From Syntrophaceae bacterium UBA1062 (GTDB lineage Bacteria; Desulfobacterota; Desulfomonilia; UBA1062), in NCBI GenBank assembly GCA_002316295.1, contig DCDF01000094.1, forward strand, positions 1 through 10,388: a stretch of 10,388 nucleotides of DNA. Direction: 5' to 3'. Shown piece by piece: positions 1-6,418 of the stretch; positions within the stretch are counted from its first letter, which is position 1, and every line of letters begins with the position of its first letter. Below the pieces are notes generated by a model. That model worked only from the letters and a program-made list of their open reading frames with translations, searched no databases and was not told the DNA's origin. The translations under genes and the position numbers were made by a program.

Positions 1-1679
1 GATACCTTGAGCAGACCTCTGCCCTCCATCGCGTCTGAGGCATTGATGAAGAGATTGAGAAAGACCTCTTCGAGCCTCGATGTGTCTCCCATGATGAGAG
101 GGAGCTGCTGGGAAAGCTCGTGCTTGACGGTGATGCCGAGAAACATGGACTGGTCTTTTACCAGATTGAGCGAGGTGATAATGACATCGTTGATGTTGAC
201 CGGTCGCATATCCCCGGATGGTGTTCTGGCGAAGTCCAGGAGATTCTGGACGATTTTTTTGCACCGGTTGGTCTGATAGATGATTTTCTCCATATTTTCT
301 CTGGAAGGATGTTCATCGCCCATTTCTTCGAGGATGAGATTGCTGTAGAGCAGGATCCCTCCCAGGGGGTTGTTGATCTCGTGGGCCACCCCAGCTGCCA
401 TCTGCCCGAGCGATGCCAGGCGCTCGGTACGCGTGATGCGCTGAAATGCCTTTTGCAGCCGTTCATCACGGTCTTTCAGGGATTTCGCCATATTGTTGAA
501 TGCCTCGTCGAGCATGTCGAAGCCGGAAGATTTGCCCGGAGGAAGCTGATATTCGAGGTTCCCGGAGGAGATAGCCTGAGTAGCCTGCTTCAGGATCCTG
601 ATCCTGCGAATGATGCTCTGGCCGAGGCGGAACGAGATGAAAAAGGCGACGATCACGCCGAGCGAGGTAATCCCGAGGAACAGCCACATGGTCTGGAGCT
701 TGATGTCTCGGTACTTAGCCTCCAGGATACCGGTATAGATCATTCCGATGATCTTGCGGTCGATATCGTAGATCGGGGCGTATGAGCTTATGTACCAGTC
801 GTTGACCACGAATGCCCTTCCGAACCAGTCCTGGCCCTTTACGATCACCTGGTCGTAGACTTCCTTGGAGACAATGGTGCCCACTGCACGCTGTCCATCC
901 GCATTCATCACGTTGGTGGAGACCCTCACCCCGCCGAGAAAAATCGTCGCGAAGCCGATATCCCTGCCACGGTAGGTTTCGTCCTGATATACTGTCTCCT
1001 TGATCGCATCCACGATCGCATAGTCTCTGTTGAGCAGGATGCCTCCGATGAGAGCGCCGAGCAGTTCGCCCTTTGCGCTGAATATGGGGTAGGCGGCACG
1101 GAGCACCATGCCCTGGGAGAGCACCTTGTCTTTGATTTCGACAGACTGCGGAGTTTTTATGATGGGTATCAGGACGCGGTCGCCGAGCCTCGGGTTCTGG
1201 TCCTTGATCGTTTCAACGGACATTACGACACCGGAGGTCTGAGGCTTTTTTTCGTAGAGGCATTTTCGGACCACCGGATCCCACAGAATGACATCGCCTT
1301 TCGCTCCGGGATTCGCCACCCGGTAGATCACCCGTCCGCCGGCGTCGACGAGGGTGAGCATGTCGAGCGAACGATGATCCCCGAAACTGTAGGTCCCGGG
1401 GCGGATGAGACCTTCAAGGCCGCTCAAGGGTCTGGGATCGTCGTTTAGGATCGCCTCTTGCAGCGGGCTTCTCAGGGATATGAACTCCAGCTGGTACTGC
1501 AGGCGCTCGAGCTCGTGGCGGTAGACGAGCTGAGCGGTATTGATGTCCTGCTGGACCTTGCGCTGCACCTCGTCAAGGGTGCTCTTGTTTATGGTCGTGA
1601 TTCCCACCACGGTGGCCACGGCACCCGTCAGACAGGTGGCAACGAGAAAACCGGTTACCAGACGGCTCTGCAGTTTCAT
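1..1679 (-). CDS. Membrane sensor histidine kinase with Cache-like sensor and HAMP (3' end missing)
   Basis: An open frame runs from the ATG at 1679-1677 to the left edge, giving 559 residues with no stop; the C-terminus lies outside the window. Order: TM1 at about residues 7-29; a periplasmic region of about 300 residues with Cache-like features (for example LTLVDAGGRVIYRVANPG near 108-125); TM2 at about 331-350; HAMP at about 351-403; HisKA with the phospho-acceptor motif VAHEINNPLGG (His433); then the start of the ATPase domain, including the N-box NLFINASDAME. The G1 and G2 boxes are missing because of the edge. HEINNPL places it with NtrB/ZraS-type kinases. Its role is to sense a periplasmic small molecule and phosphorylate a response regulator; the ligand is unknown. 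It follows the formate dehydrogenase operon and its orphan receiver on the same strand, behind a likely terminator, so that receiver is the closest candidate partner. The Shine-Dalgarno is weak (GAAAG about 10 nt before ATG). Confidence 0.9.
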   Translation of the reverse strand, partial: MKLQSRLVTGFLVATCLTGAVATVVGITTINKSTLDEVQRKVQQDINTAQLVYRHELERLQYQLEFISLRSPLQEAILNDDPRPLSGLEGLIRPGTYSFGDHRSLDMLTLVDAGGRVIYRVANPGAKGDVILWDPVVRKCLYEKKPQTSGVVMSVETIKDQNPRLGDRVLIPIIKTPQSVEIKDKVLSQGMVLRAAYPIFSAKGELLGALIGGILLNRDYAIVDAIKETVYQDETYRGRDIGFATIFLGGVRVSTNVMNADGQRAVGTIVSKEVYDQVIVKGQDWFGRAFVVNDWYISSYAPIYDIDRKIIGMIYTGILEAKYRDIKLQTMWLFLGITSLGVIVAFFISFRLGQSIIRRIRILKQATQAISSGNLEYQLPPGKSSGFDMLDEAFNNMAKSLKDRDERLQKAFQRITRTERLASLGQMAAGVAHEINNPLGGILLYSNLILEEMGDEHPSRENMEKIIYQTNRCKKIVQNLLDFARTPSGDMRPVNINDVIITSLNLVKDQSMFLGITVKHELSQQLPLIMGDTSRLEEVFLNLFINASDAMEGRGLLKV

Positions 1680-1736
1680 AGGGAAACATCTTTCAAAAGC
1701 TTACATTGCATTTGGGTCAATATAAAGTATTGAACC

Positions 1737-1766
1737 AGTATAACACTTGTGGATGCCTGCAGGCAA
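1737..1766 (-). promoter_or_regulatory. Candidate sigma-70 promoter of the histidine kinase gene
   Basis: Reading the minus strand, a -35-like TTGCCT (1766-1761) and a -10-like TATACT (1742-1737) are separated by 18 nt, about 57 nt before the start codon. The -35 is buried in the perfect 12-bp palindrome TGCCTGCAGGCA (1754-1765), so a regulator bound there would compete with RNA polymerase. The match is by eye; 4/6 and 5/6 consensus bases. Confidence 0.4.
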
Positions 1767-1795
1767 CGCCAGAGAAGGCGAAATGAACGAAAGGG

Positions 1796-1820
1796 GAGGG
1801 GGCATTTGAATACCCCCCTC
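1796..1820 (-). terminator. Probable terminator after the response regulator gene
   Basis: A perfect 7-bp stem (GAGGGGG at 1796-1802, CCCCCTC at 1814-1820) with an 11-nt loop lies directly after the response regulator stop codon. On the minus strand it is followed by CCCCTTTCGTTCATTT, a broken rather than clean U-tract, so termination may be partial and some transcripts could read into the kinase gene. Confidence 0.5.
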
Positions 1821-1821
1821 T

Positions 1822-2229
1822 CTAGCAGGCTTTTTGATTCTGTATCAGGCGGTTTACCCGGGAAAGGAGGTCGGAAACGGGAACCGGCTTTGGTATGTAG
1901 TCGTCGGCCAGACAGTATTCTCCATCCGTGGCGGGCGAGAACTTGAATCCGGTTTTCTCTGTGACGGCGGTCACCATCAGGATGGGAATCATGCGGCATG
2001 ACTGGTCGTTTTTCAGATCCGAGCACAGATCGAACCCGTCGGTATGTCTCTCCATCATCACATCGAGGATGATGAGGTCCGGTGGTTGCGTATCGATCCG
2101 GTTCCTGCCGTCCTGAATATTGTTCGCGTGATCGACGTCATACCCATGGTTTTCCAGGACGATCCTCAGGGCGTCTGCATAATCCTGGTCGTCATCGATA
2201 ATGAGAATCTTCTTTTTTGCTGTAGCCAT
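1822..2229 (-). CDS. Stand-alone response regulator receiver protein
   Basis: 135 residues, a single receiver domain with no output domain. Key residues are present: acidic pocket Asp12-Asp14, phospho-acceptor Asp56 (LIILDVMM), Thr87 (MVTAVTE) and Lys114 (YIPKPV). The stretch between Thr87 and Lys114 (about residues 90-112, TGFKFSPATDGEYCLADD) is longer than in CheY and differs from the usual beta4-alpha4 region. The start is supported by GGAGG (2240-2236) six nt before the ATG. It is the last gene of the formate dehydrogenase operon, 30 nt after the 4Fe-4S subunit. With no DNA-binding domain it probably acts by protein contact or as a phosphate relay. The kinase downstream (1-1679) is a plausible partner; the pairing is inferred from position only. 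Confidence 0.93.
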   Translation of the reverse strand: MATAKKKILIIDDDQDYADALRIVLENHGYDVDHANNIQDGRNRIDTQPPDLIILDVMMERHTDGFDLCSDLKNDQSCRMIPILMVTAVTEKTGFKFSPATDGEYCLADDYIPKPVPVSDLLSRVNRLIQNQKAC

Positions 2230-2259
2230 GACAAGCCTCCGAAATAACGTTCTCTTTCA

Positions 2260-3282
2260 TCAAAAGATCTTCGCGCTCATGTCCCGTGCGACCTCGAGGG
2301 CTCCGATGTGCACCGGACAGTAATCAGAGCATCGGCCACATCCGACGCAGGTGCACAGTCCGCCGTGCGTATCCCGGTCTCCATGGTAAAGGAGCTTGTG
2401 TTCGTGCCTCCTTTTGATTCTGAGCGCCTGCGAGTGCCTCGGGTTGTGCCCGGATGCCTCCTTGGTGAACCCTGCATACAGGCAGGCGTCCCAGGATCTC
2501 ATCCGCTCGCCGCTGCCCTCTGTGAGCACTCTGTCCGAGACATTGAAGCAGGTGCAGGTGGGGCAGACAAACGAGCACCCGCCGCAGGTGATGCACTTCA
2601 TCCCGAAGCGCTCCCAGAGCTCATCCGGTGCCCCGGTTGTTCGAAGTTTCTCCATGGCCTGTTCTATCTCGGGAACGAGCGGTATGCTCTGGGCCGCCCG
2701 TCTTCTGAAAGATGTGACCTTTTCTCGGGCGGCAGGATCGCTCGCATCCTCGAACAGCTCAGAAGATGCAAGATCTTCCCCCCTTGACGAACCGATCTCC
2801 ACCAGGAACGAGTCTCCGTTTTCATAGAGCTGGAGATCGAAGCCCCCGTCGGCCCAGGGTCCGCTTCTGGTGGTGGTGCAGAAACAGGTGGGGCTCTGCT
2901 GGCCGGGGCAAGCCATGACGATCGCGGCGGTGTTTTTGGCCCTCAAGGTATAGAACCGGTCGTCAAAGTCTTTGGACATGAAGCTCAGAGACTGGAGCAT
3001 TCCCTTGAGATCGCATGATCTGATGCCGAAGAGCAGAGCCGGTTCCTCACGGATGATCGACCGGTAGATTCCCTGATCAACCTGAAAGACCGCCTCGCTC
3101 TGAGGAAAGAGGGCATGTTTTAGGGGCAGCGAAGGTTTTGCATAGTCAAGGGTGAACCATGCCTCGTCAAAGGTATCGAATATGCGTTCATCCCGCTCAG
3201 TGAGCCGGGGTGCAATGACCCTGTACTTTTCTTCCCAGGCCTTCAGGGCCTCTTTCAGTGATTCTTTATGTATGCGCTTCAT
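2260..3282 (-). CDS. 4Fe-4S electron-transfer subunit, HydB/AsrA-like, of the formate dehydrogenase complex
   Basis: 340 residues, soluble, no signal peptide. Two C-terminal ferredoxin-type cluster motifs are visible: C230-x2-C233-x2-C236-x3-C240 and C312-x2-C315-x2-C318-x3-C322-P. Upstream is an ACPGQQSPTCFC segment (Cys125, 133, 135) of the kind found in the beta subunits of archaeal sulfhydrogenases (HydB) and in anaerobic sulfite reductase subunit A. The expected role is to carry electrons between the molybdenum or tungsten active-site subunit and the flavin subunit. The ATG at 3282-3280 overlaps the formate dehydrogenase stop as ATGA and has AGGAGG (3293-3288) five nt upstream. A GTG two codons earlier is too close to that Shine-Dalgarno to be used. 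The overlap predicts translational coupling and matched subunit amounts. The partner assignment rests on gene context. Confidence 0.9.
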   Translation of the reverse strand: MKRIHKESLKEALKAWEEKYRVIAPRLTERDERIFDTFDEAWFTLDYAKPSLPLKHALFPQSEAVFQVDQGIYRSIIREEPALLFGIRSCDLKGMLQSLSFMSKDFDDRFYTLRAKNTAAIVMACPGQQSPTCFCTTTRSGPWADGGFDLQLYENGDSFLVEIGSSRGEDLASSELFEDASDPAAREKVTSFRRRAAQSIPLVPEIEQAMEKLRTTGAPDELWERFGMKCITCGGCSFVCPTCTCFNVSDRVLTEGSGERMRSWDACLYAGFTKEASGHNPRHSQALRIKRRHEHKLLYHGDRDTHGGLCTCVGCGRCSDYCPVHIGALEVARDMSAKIF

Positions 3283-5315
3283 GCACACCTCCTGAGTCTT
3301 ACTGCGCAGCCCTTGTACTCGGGTATACCGGACACCGGGTCGTGGGCGGGATTGGTGAGGATGTTTACCGGGGCCTCATGGAAATGGAATGTGGAGAAGA
3401 CAACCTTGCGGGGCACGCGGTCGGTGATCTCGGCCCTGACCCTGAGCACGCCTCTGCGGGAAGATATCTCCACCAGCTCGCGATTCTTTATGCCGAGCCT
3501 TCGCGCATCCTCGGGGTTGATTTCGATGAGCGGCTCAGAAGCCTCTCTCTCGAGGATGTCGACCTGCCTGGACATGGTGCCGGTGTGGTACTGGAAATAT
3601 ATTCTTCCGGTAGTGAGAATGAAATCGTACTCGGTGTCGGGCGGTTCTGCGAGGGGCTTGAAGTCGCGGGGCAGAAACGAGCCCAAGCCCTTAGTGAAGC
3701 GGTCTTTGTGCAGATACGCCGTGCCGGGATGCTCTTCATTGGGGCAGGGCCACGACAGCCCGTATGATCTCTCGAGCCGGTCGTATGTTATGCCTGCATA
3801 AGACGGGGTTACCCTATTGATTTCCGCCATGATTTCCGAAGGGTCAGCGTAATGCATGGGATAGCCGGCCCTGCTGCACACTTCCTGGATGATCTCCCAG
3901 TCCGCGCGTGCGGATCCCGGAGGCTCAACCGCTTTCCGGGCAAGCTGGACTCTGCGCTCTGTGTTGGTATATGTCCCGGTCTTTTCGGCGAAACATGCTG
4001 CGGGAAGAACGACATCGGCAAGGCGGGCTGTTTCTGAAAGAAAGATGTCCTGAACGACCAGGAAATCGAGGTTTGAAAGCGCACGCTCGATGTGCTTTAC
4101 ATCAGGATCGCTCAGAAGCGGGTTTTCGCCCATGACATACAGCGCCTTCAGATCGCCTCGATCCGCCGCCTCCATCATAGTGGTGATCGTGAGCCCGGGC
4201 GCCTCATCGAGGCCGCCGACCCCCCAGGCCTCTTCGAATCTGCTCTTCACGGGCGCGTCGCCCACCTTCTGATATGCGGTGTACACGACCGGGAGCCCGC
4301 CCATGTCGCACGCGCCCTGAACATTGTTCTGCCCCCGTAAGGGGTTGACCCCTGTGGAGGGCTTTCCCACGTGCCCGGTGAGCATGGCCAGGTTCGCACA
4401 GGTCTTGACATTGTCCGTGCCTGTGGTGTGCTGGGTAATGCCCATGGCGTAGAGGATCATGGACTTGCCGGTTTTCGCATATTCCCGGGCTGCAAGAGCG
4501 AGATCCCGGGCGTCGATGCCGCTGATCTGCTCGACTACGCGGGGCGTGTATCTGCTCACAGTCTTTTTGAGCCCTTCAAAGCCCTCAGTCCTGGTCTCGA
4601 CGTATTCTTTGTCGTAGAGACCCTCTTCGATGATGATATTCATCAAGCCGTTGAGCACCGCCACATCGGTGCCGATGTTGTGCCTCAGGTGGACGTGGGC
4701 GTATGTTGCGAGCGGGATGCGGCGGGGATCGATAAGGATGAGCTTGGCGCCCCGCTCGACGGCGTTGATGACCCTGGTGCCGATGAGCGGGTGCTGCTCT
4801 GTGGTGTTGGACCCTGTCACCAGAAAGAGCTCAGCATCGTCGATTTCATTGATGGAGTTGGTCATAGCCCCTGAACCGAACGCTGCAGCCAGACCGGCTA
4901 CAGTGGAGCTGTGTCAGAGCCTCGCGCAGTGGTCGACATTGTTTGTTTTGAATACGGCACGCGCCATCTTCATGAAGAGATAGTTTTCCTCGTTGCTTAC
5001 CTTGGCCGAAGCGAGGAACCCGAGGGACCGGCTTCCCGATTCGGACTGTATTTTCCTGAGGCGGCTTGCCACAAGGCCGAGTGCTTCATCCCAGGTGCTG
5101 GGAACGAGCGCGCCGTCCTTCCTCACGAGGGGCGTATTCAGCCGTTTGGGAGAATGAATGAACTCATACGAATTCCAACCTTTTGCGCAGAGCATTCCCT
5201 TGTTCACGGGATTTCCCGGGCTGGGCTCCACACCCACCACCCTGTTCTGCTCAGTTACCAGGTAGAAGTTGCACCCGCATCCGCAAAACGGGCATATTGT
5301 CGGTATCCTGGCCAT
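3279..5315 (-). CDS. fdhA: Selenocysteine-containing formate dehydrogenase, catalytic (alpha) subunit
   Basis: One gene of 678 residues, read through an in-frame TGA at 4916-4914 that encodes Sec134. It oxidises formate to CO2, or the reverse, at a Mo/W bis-pterin centre. N-terminal 4Fe-4S ligands are C8, C11, C15 and C43 (CPFCGCGC, then MLCAKG). The active-site segment reads HCARL-Sec-HSSTVAGLAAAFGSG. Sec134-His135 and Arg327 (in LRGQNNVQGACD) align with E. coli FdhF Sec140, His141 and Arg333 at a constant offset of six. The pterin-binding C-terminal domain follows (LTTGRIYFQYHTGTMSRQV and onward). There is no twin-arginine signal, so it is cytoplasmic. The start ATG at 5315-5313 lies 2 nt after the upstream gene's stop, with GGAGG at 5330-5326. 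A frame extending back to 5426 adds residues unlike the family. A standard caller would report 3279-4865 and 4914-5426 as two genes. Confidence 0.95.
4885..4901 (-). promoter_or_regulatory. SECIS hairpin directing selenocysteine insertion
   Basis: Twelve nucleotides after the UGA (4916-4914) the mRNA can form GUAGCC / GGUCU / GGCUGC: six base pairs (one G-U) closing a five-base loop that contains GGUC. The E. coli fdhF SECIS, the SelB binding site, has the same GGUC loop at nearly the same distance from its UGA. Stem and loop are seen directly; SelB recognition is inferred from this similarity. Confidence 0.88.
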
Positions 5316-5317
5316 GG

Positions 5318-6160
5318 TCAGATCGCCTCCTTGATATGCTCTATTTCGGTGTAGTTGAACACCGGACCGTCCATGCAGCAGTACTTCTCCCCAATAGCGC
5401 AATGGCCGCATTTGCCGACCCCGCATTTCATCATGCGCTCCAGCGACATGTAGATGTTTTCTTTGGCAAATCCGAGTTTCAGGAGCTTTTCCAGAACGAA
5501 CCGGTACATGACGGGGGGGCCGCAGAGCACAGCACAGGTGTCGTCCGGAGAAAGCTGAGCCTGATCGAACAGGCCGGTGACGACGCCCACATACTGCTTC
5601 CAGATTCCTTCCTGATCTCTATCCACACTATAGAAGTAGGTGATGTCGTTGCGGTCGAAAAAGCTCAGGAGCTCATATTTGAACAGAACATTGTCCGGAT
5701 TGTTCGTTCCGTACATGAGGATGAGGTCCTTGAACTCTTCTCTGCGGTCCAGGACATAGAGCAGGAGAGACCGCAGCGGCGCAAGCCCGAGTCCGCCGGC
5801 AACCAGCAGCAGCTTGCGGCCTTTCAGCTTATCCACCGGGAACCCCCGTCCGTACGGACCGCGGACATGCAGGCGGGAGCCCTTTCCCAGCTCGAACAGG
5901 GAGCCTGTGAGCCGGCCGGCCCGGCGTACGCATATTTCAAGGACATCGGGCCGGGTAGGGGGGGAAGATATACTGATGGGGGCCTCGCCCTTTCCGAAGA
6001 TCGAAACCTCGATGAACTGTCCCGGCTGATGTCCGAATCTTTCCCATGTGCCTCCGTCTTCCAGCTTCAGCTGGAACAGCCTGTGCTCGGATATTTGAGG
6101 CAGGGTCCTCGCGATGAAGACAGGGAAAGGCTGATAGATATTCGGATGTGAATCCATCAT
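5318..6160 (-). CDS. FAD/NAD(P)-binding 2Fe-2S subunit, HydG-like (sulfhydrogenase gamma type)
   Basis: 280 residues. Layout of the ferredoxin-NADP reductase/PyrK family: an FAD-binding beta-barrel at about residues 10-110 with GQFIEVSIFGKGEAPISIS (47-65) and GPYGRGFP (101-108); an NAD(P)-binding domain with LLLVAGGLGLAPLRSLL (117-133) and CGPPVMYRF (213-221); and a C-terminal 2Fe-2S site, C246, C251, C254 and C261 or C262. The combination and length match the gamma subunit (HydG) of Pyrococcus-type sulfhydrogenases. It should exchange electrons between NAD(P)H and FeS clusters, making the complex an NAD(P)-linked formate dehydrogenase; whether NAD or NADP is preferred cannot be read here. 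It is the first gene of the operon. The first of two adjacent ATGs (6160-6158) is six nt from GGAGG (6171-6167). Its stop is 2 nt before the fdhA start. Confidence 0.92.
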   Translation of the reverse strand: MMDSHPNIYQPFPVFIARTLPQISEHRLFQLKLEDGGTWERFGHQPGQFIEVSIFGKGEAPISISSPPTRPDVLEICVRRAGRLTGSLFELGKGSRLHVRGPYGRGFPVDKLKGRKLLLVAGGLGLAPLRSLLLYVLDRREEFKDLILMYGTNNPDNVLFKYELLSFFDRNDITYFYSVDRDQEGIWKQYVGVVTGLFDQAQLSPDDTCAVLCGPPVMYRFVLEKLLKLGFAKENIYMSLERMMKCGVGKCGHCAIGEKYCCMDGPVFNYTEIEHIKEAI

Positions 6161-6175
6161 TACTGCCCTCCTATA

Positions 6176-6212
6176 GTGTTTTGCCTGAATATTTCTGTTC
6201 GAGGCAAAACAC
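6176..6212. repeat. Perfect 11-bp inverted repeat in the formate dehydrogenase operon leader
   Basis: GTGTTTTGCCT (6176-6186) and AGGCAAAACAC (6202-6212) are exact inverted arms around a 15-nt spacer. It sits between the sigma-54 promoter (ending 6215) and the Shine-Dalgarno (6171-6167). An alternative pairing of TTGCCTG (6181-6187) with CAGGCAA (6212-6218) shares the same bases. It could be an operator near the transcription start or, if transcription begins at about 6211, a hairpin at the very 5' end of the mRNA. Confidence 0.75.
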
Positions 6213-6214
6213 AG

Positions 6215-6229
6215 GCAATTATAGTACCA
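6215..6229 (-). promoter_or_regulatory. Sigma-54 promoter of the formate dehydrogenase operon
   Basis: The minus strand reads TGGTAC-TATAA-TTGC at 6229-6215. This fits the -24/-12 consensus TGGCAC-N5-TTGC with one mismatch and has the required GG-N10-GC spacing. The predicted start is near 6203, about 43 nt before the ATG. Sigma-54 use implies an enhancer-binding activator, not encoded in this window. The spacer also contains a TATAAT hexamer, but no good -35 lies at the right distance. Confidence 0.72.
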
Positions 6230-6247
6230 TCAATCTAAGTAATTGAT
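6229..6247. repeat. Short inverted repeat ATCAAT-N7-ATTGAT upstream of the -24 element
   Basis: Six-base perfect arms (6229-6234 and 6242-6247) with a 7-nt spacer touch the upstream edge of the -24 box and overlap the IHF match. It may be an operator or simply a by-product of the AT-rich IHF site. Confidence 0.4.
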
Positions 6248-6248
6248 A
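6236..6248 (-). promoter_or_regulatory. Predicted IHF binding site
   Basis: The minus strand reads TATCAATTACTTA, a full match to the E. coli IHF consensus WATCAANNNNTTR, centred about 40 bp upstream of the predicted start. IHF bends DNA between enhancer and sigma-54 promoters, so the position is meaningful. The consensus is borrowed from enterics, and the region is AT-rich, which raises the chance rate. Confidence 0.5.
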
Positions 6249-6293
6249 TTAAATAAACAATGACCTCATCACATCATATTGCGCTCTCAACAA

Positions 6294-6331
6294 GGGTAAA
6301 AACACCCCTGGTGGTGGGGGCATTTTTACCC
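6294..6331. repeat. Large interrupted inverted repeat in the divergent intergenic region
   Basis: GGGTAAAAA (6294-6302) and TTTTTACCC (6323-6331) pair perfectly. After a two-base mismatch an inner stem CCCC (6305-6308)/GGGG (6317-6320) closes an 8-nt loop. On either strand the inner stem is followed by five Ts, like a bidirectional rho-independent terminator, yet both flanking genes point away from it. The centre is about 110 bp upstream of the predicted sigma-54 start, a usual distance for an activator binding site. Function is undecided. Confidence 0.6.
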
Positions 6332-6367
6332 GGCGGCATGCGCGGTCATTACATCAGGTGACAGGCC

Positions 6368-6387
6368 TTGGGGATTGCTCTTGCAAT
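6368..6387 (+). promoter_or_regulatory. Weak sigma-54-like promoter candidate before the radical SAM gene
   Basis: TTGGGGATTGCTCTTGCA holds GG (6371-6372) and GC (6383-6384) separated by 10 nt and a full TTGCA -12 box. The -24 box is poor (GGGGAT against TGGCAC). A small inverted repeat, ATTGC-TCTT-GCAAT (6374-6387), covers the same bases and is an alternative reason for the pattern. The predicted start near 6396 would leave a leader of about 23 nt. Confidence 0.3.
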
Positions 6388-6418
6388 AGAAATAATGATG
6401 GATTATGTGCTGTAGCCT

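Noticed and set aside
120..785. Plus-strand 221-residue open frame
   Set aside because: It lies antisense to the histidine kinase, whose HAMP and HisKA motifs are intact on the minus strand; the plus-strand product shows no recognisable domain.
4914..5426. A separate 170-residue protein, or a frameshifted or broken fdhA
   Set aside because: The TGA falls at the known Sec position with a SECIS hairpin and the frame continues unchanged, so it is a recoded stop, not a pseudogene. The extra N-terminal residues from 5426 overlap the HydG-like gene in another frame.
5183..6151. Plus-strand 322-residue open frame
   Set aside because: It is the mirror of the HydG-like gene and the fdhA N-terminus, both with clear cofactor motifs, and has no family features of its own.
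6218..6223. TATAAT as a sigma-70 -10 element for the formate dehydrogenase operon
   Set aside because: It is a perfect hexamer, but no -35-like sequence lies 16-18 nt upstream, and the same bases form the spacer of a better sigma-54 match. Kept only as an alternative.
6243..6256. FNR/CRP-like half-site TTGATATTAAATAA
   Set aside because: Only the left half matches TTGAT-N4-ATCAA; the AT-rich context makes one half-site expected by chance.
6395..6415. Short frame ATG-ATG to TAG (MMDYVL), in frame with and just before the radical SAM gene
   Set aside because: It has no Shine-Dalgarno, is only six codons, and the recalled family start is near VFAD; a leader peptide or a recoded TAG is not supported.
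6161..6418. Molybdenum or tungsten cofactor riboswitch upstream of either divergent gene
   Set aside because: Considered because of the molybdoenzyme, but I cannot recognise the conserved core. The formate dehydrogenase leader is too short for one if transcription starts near 6203.
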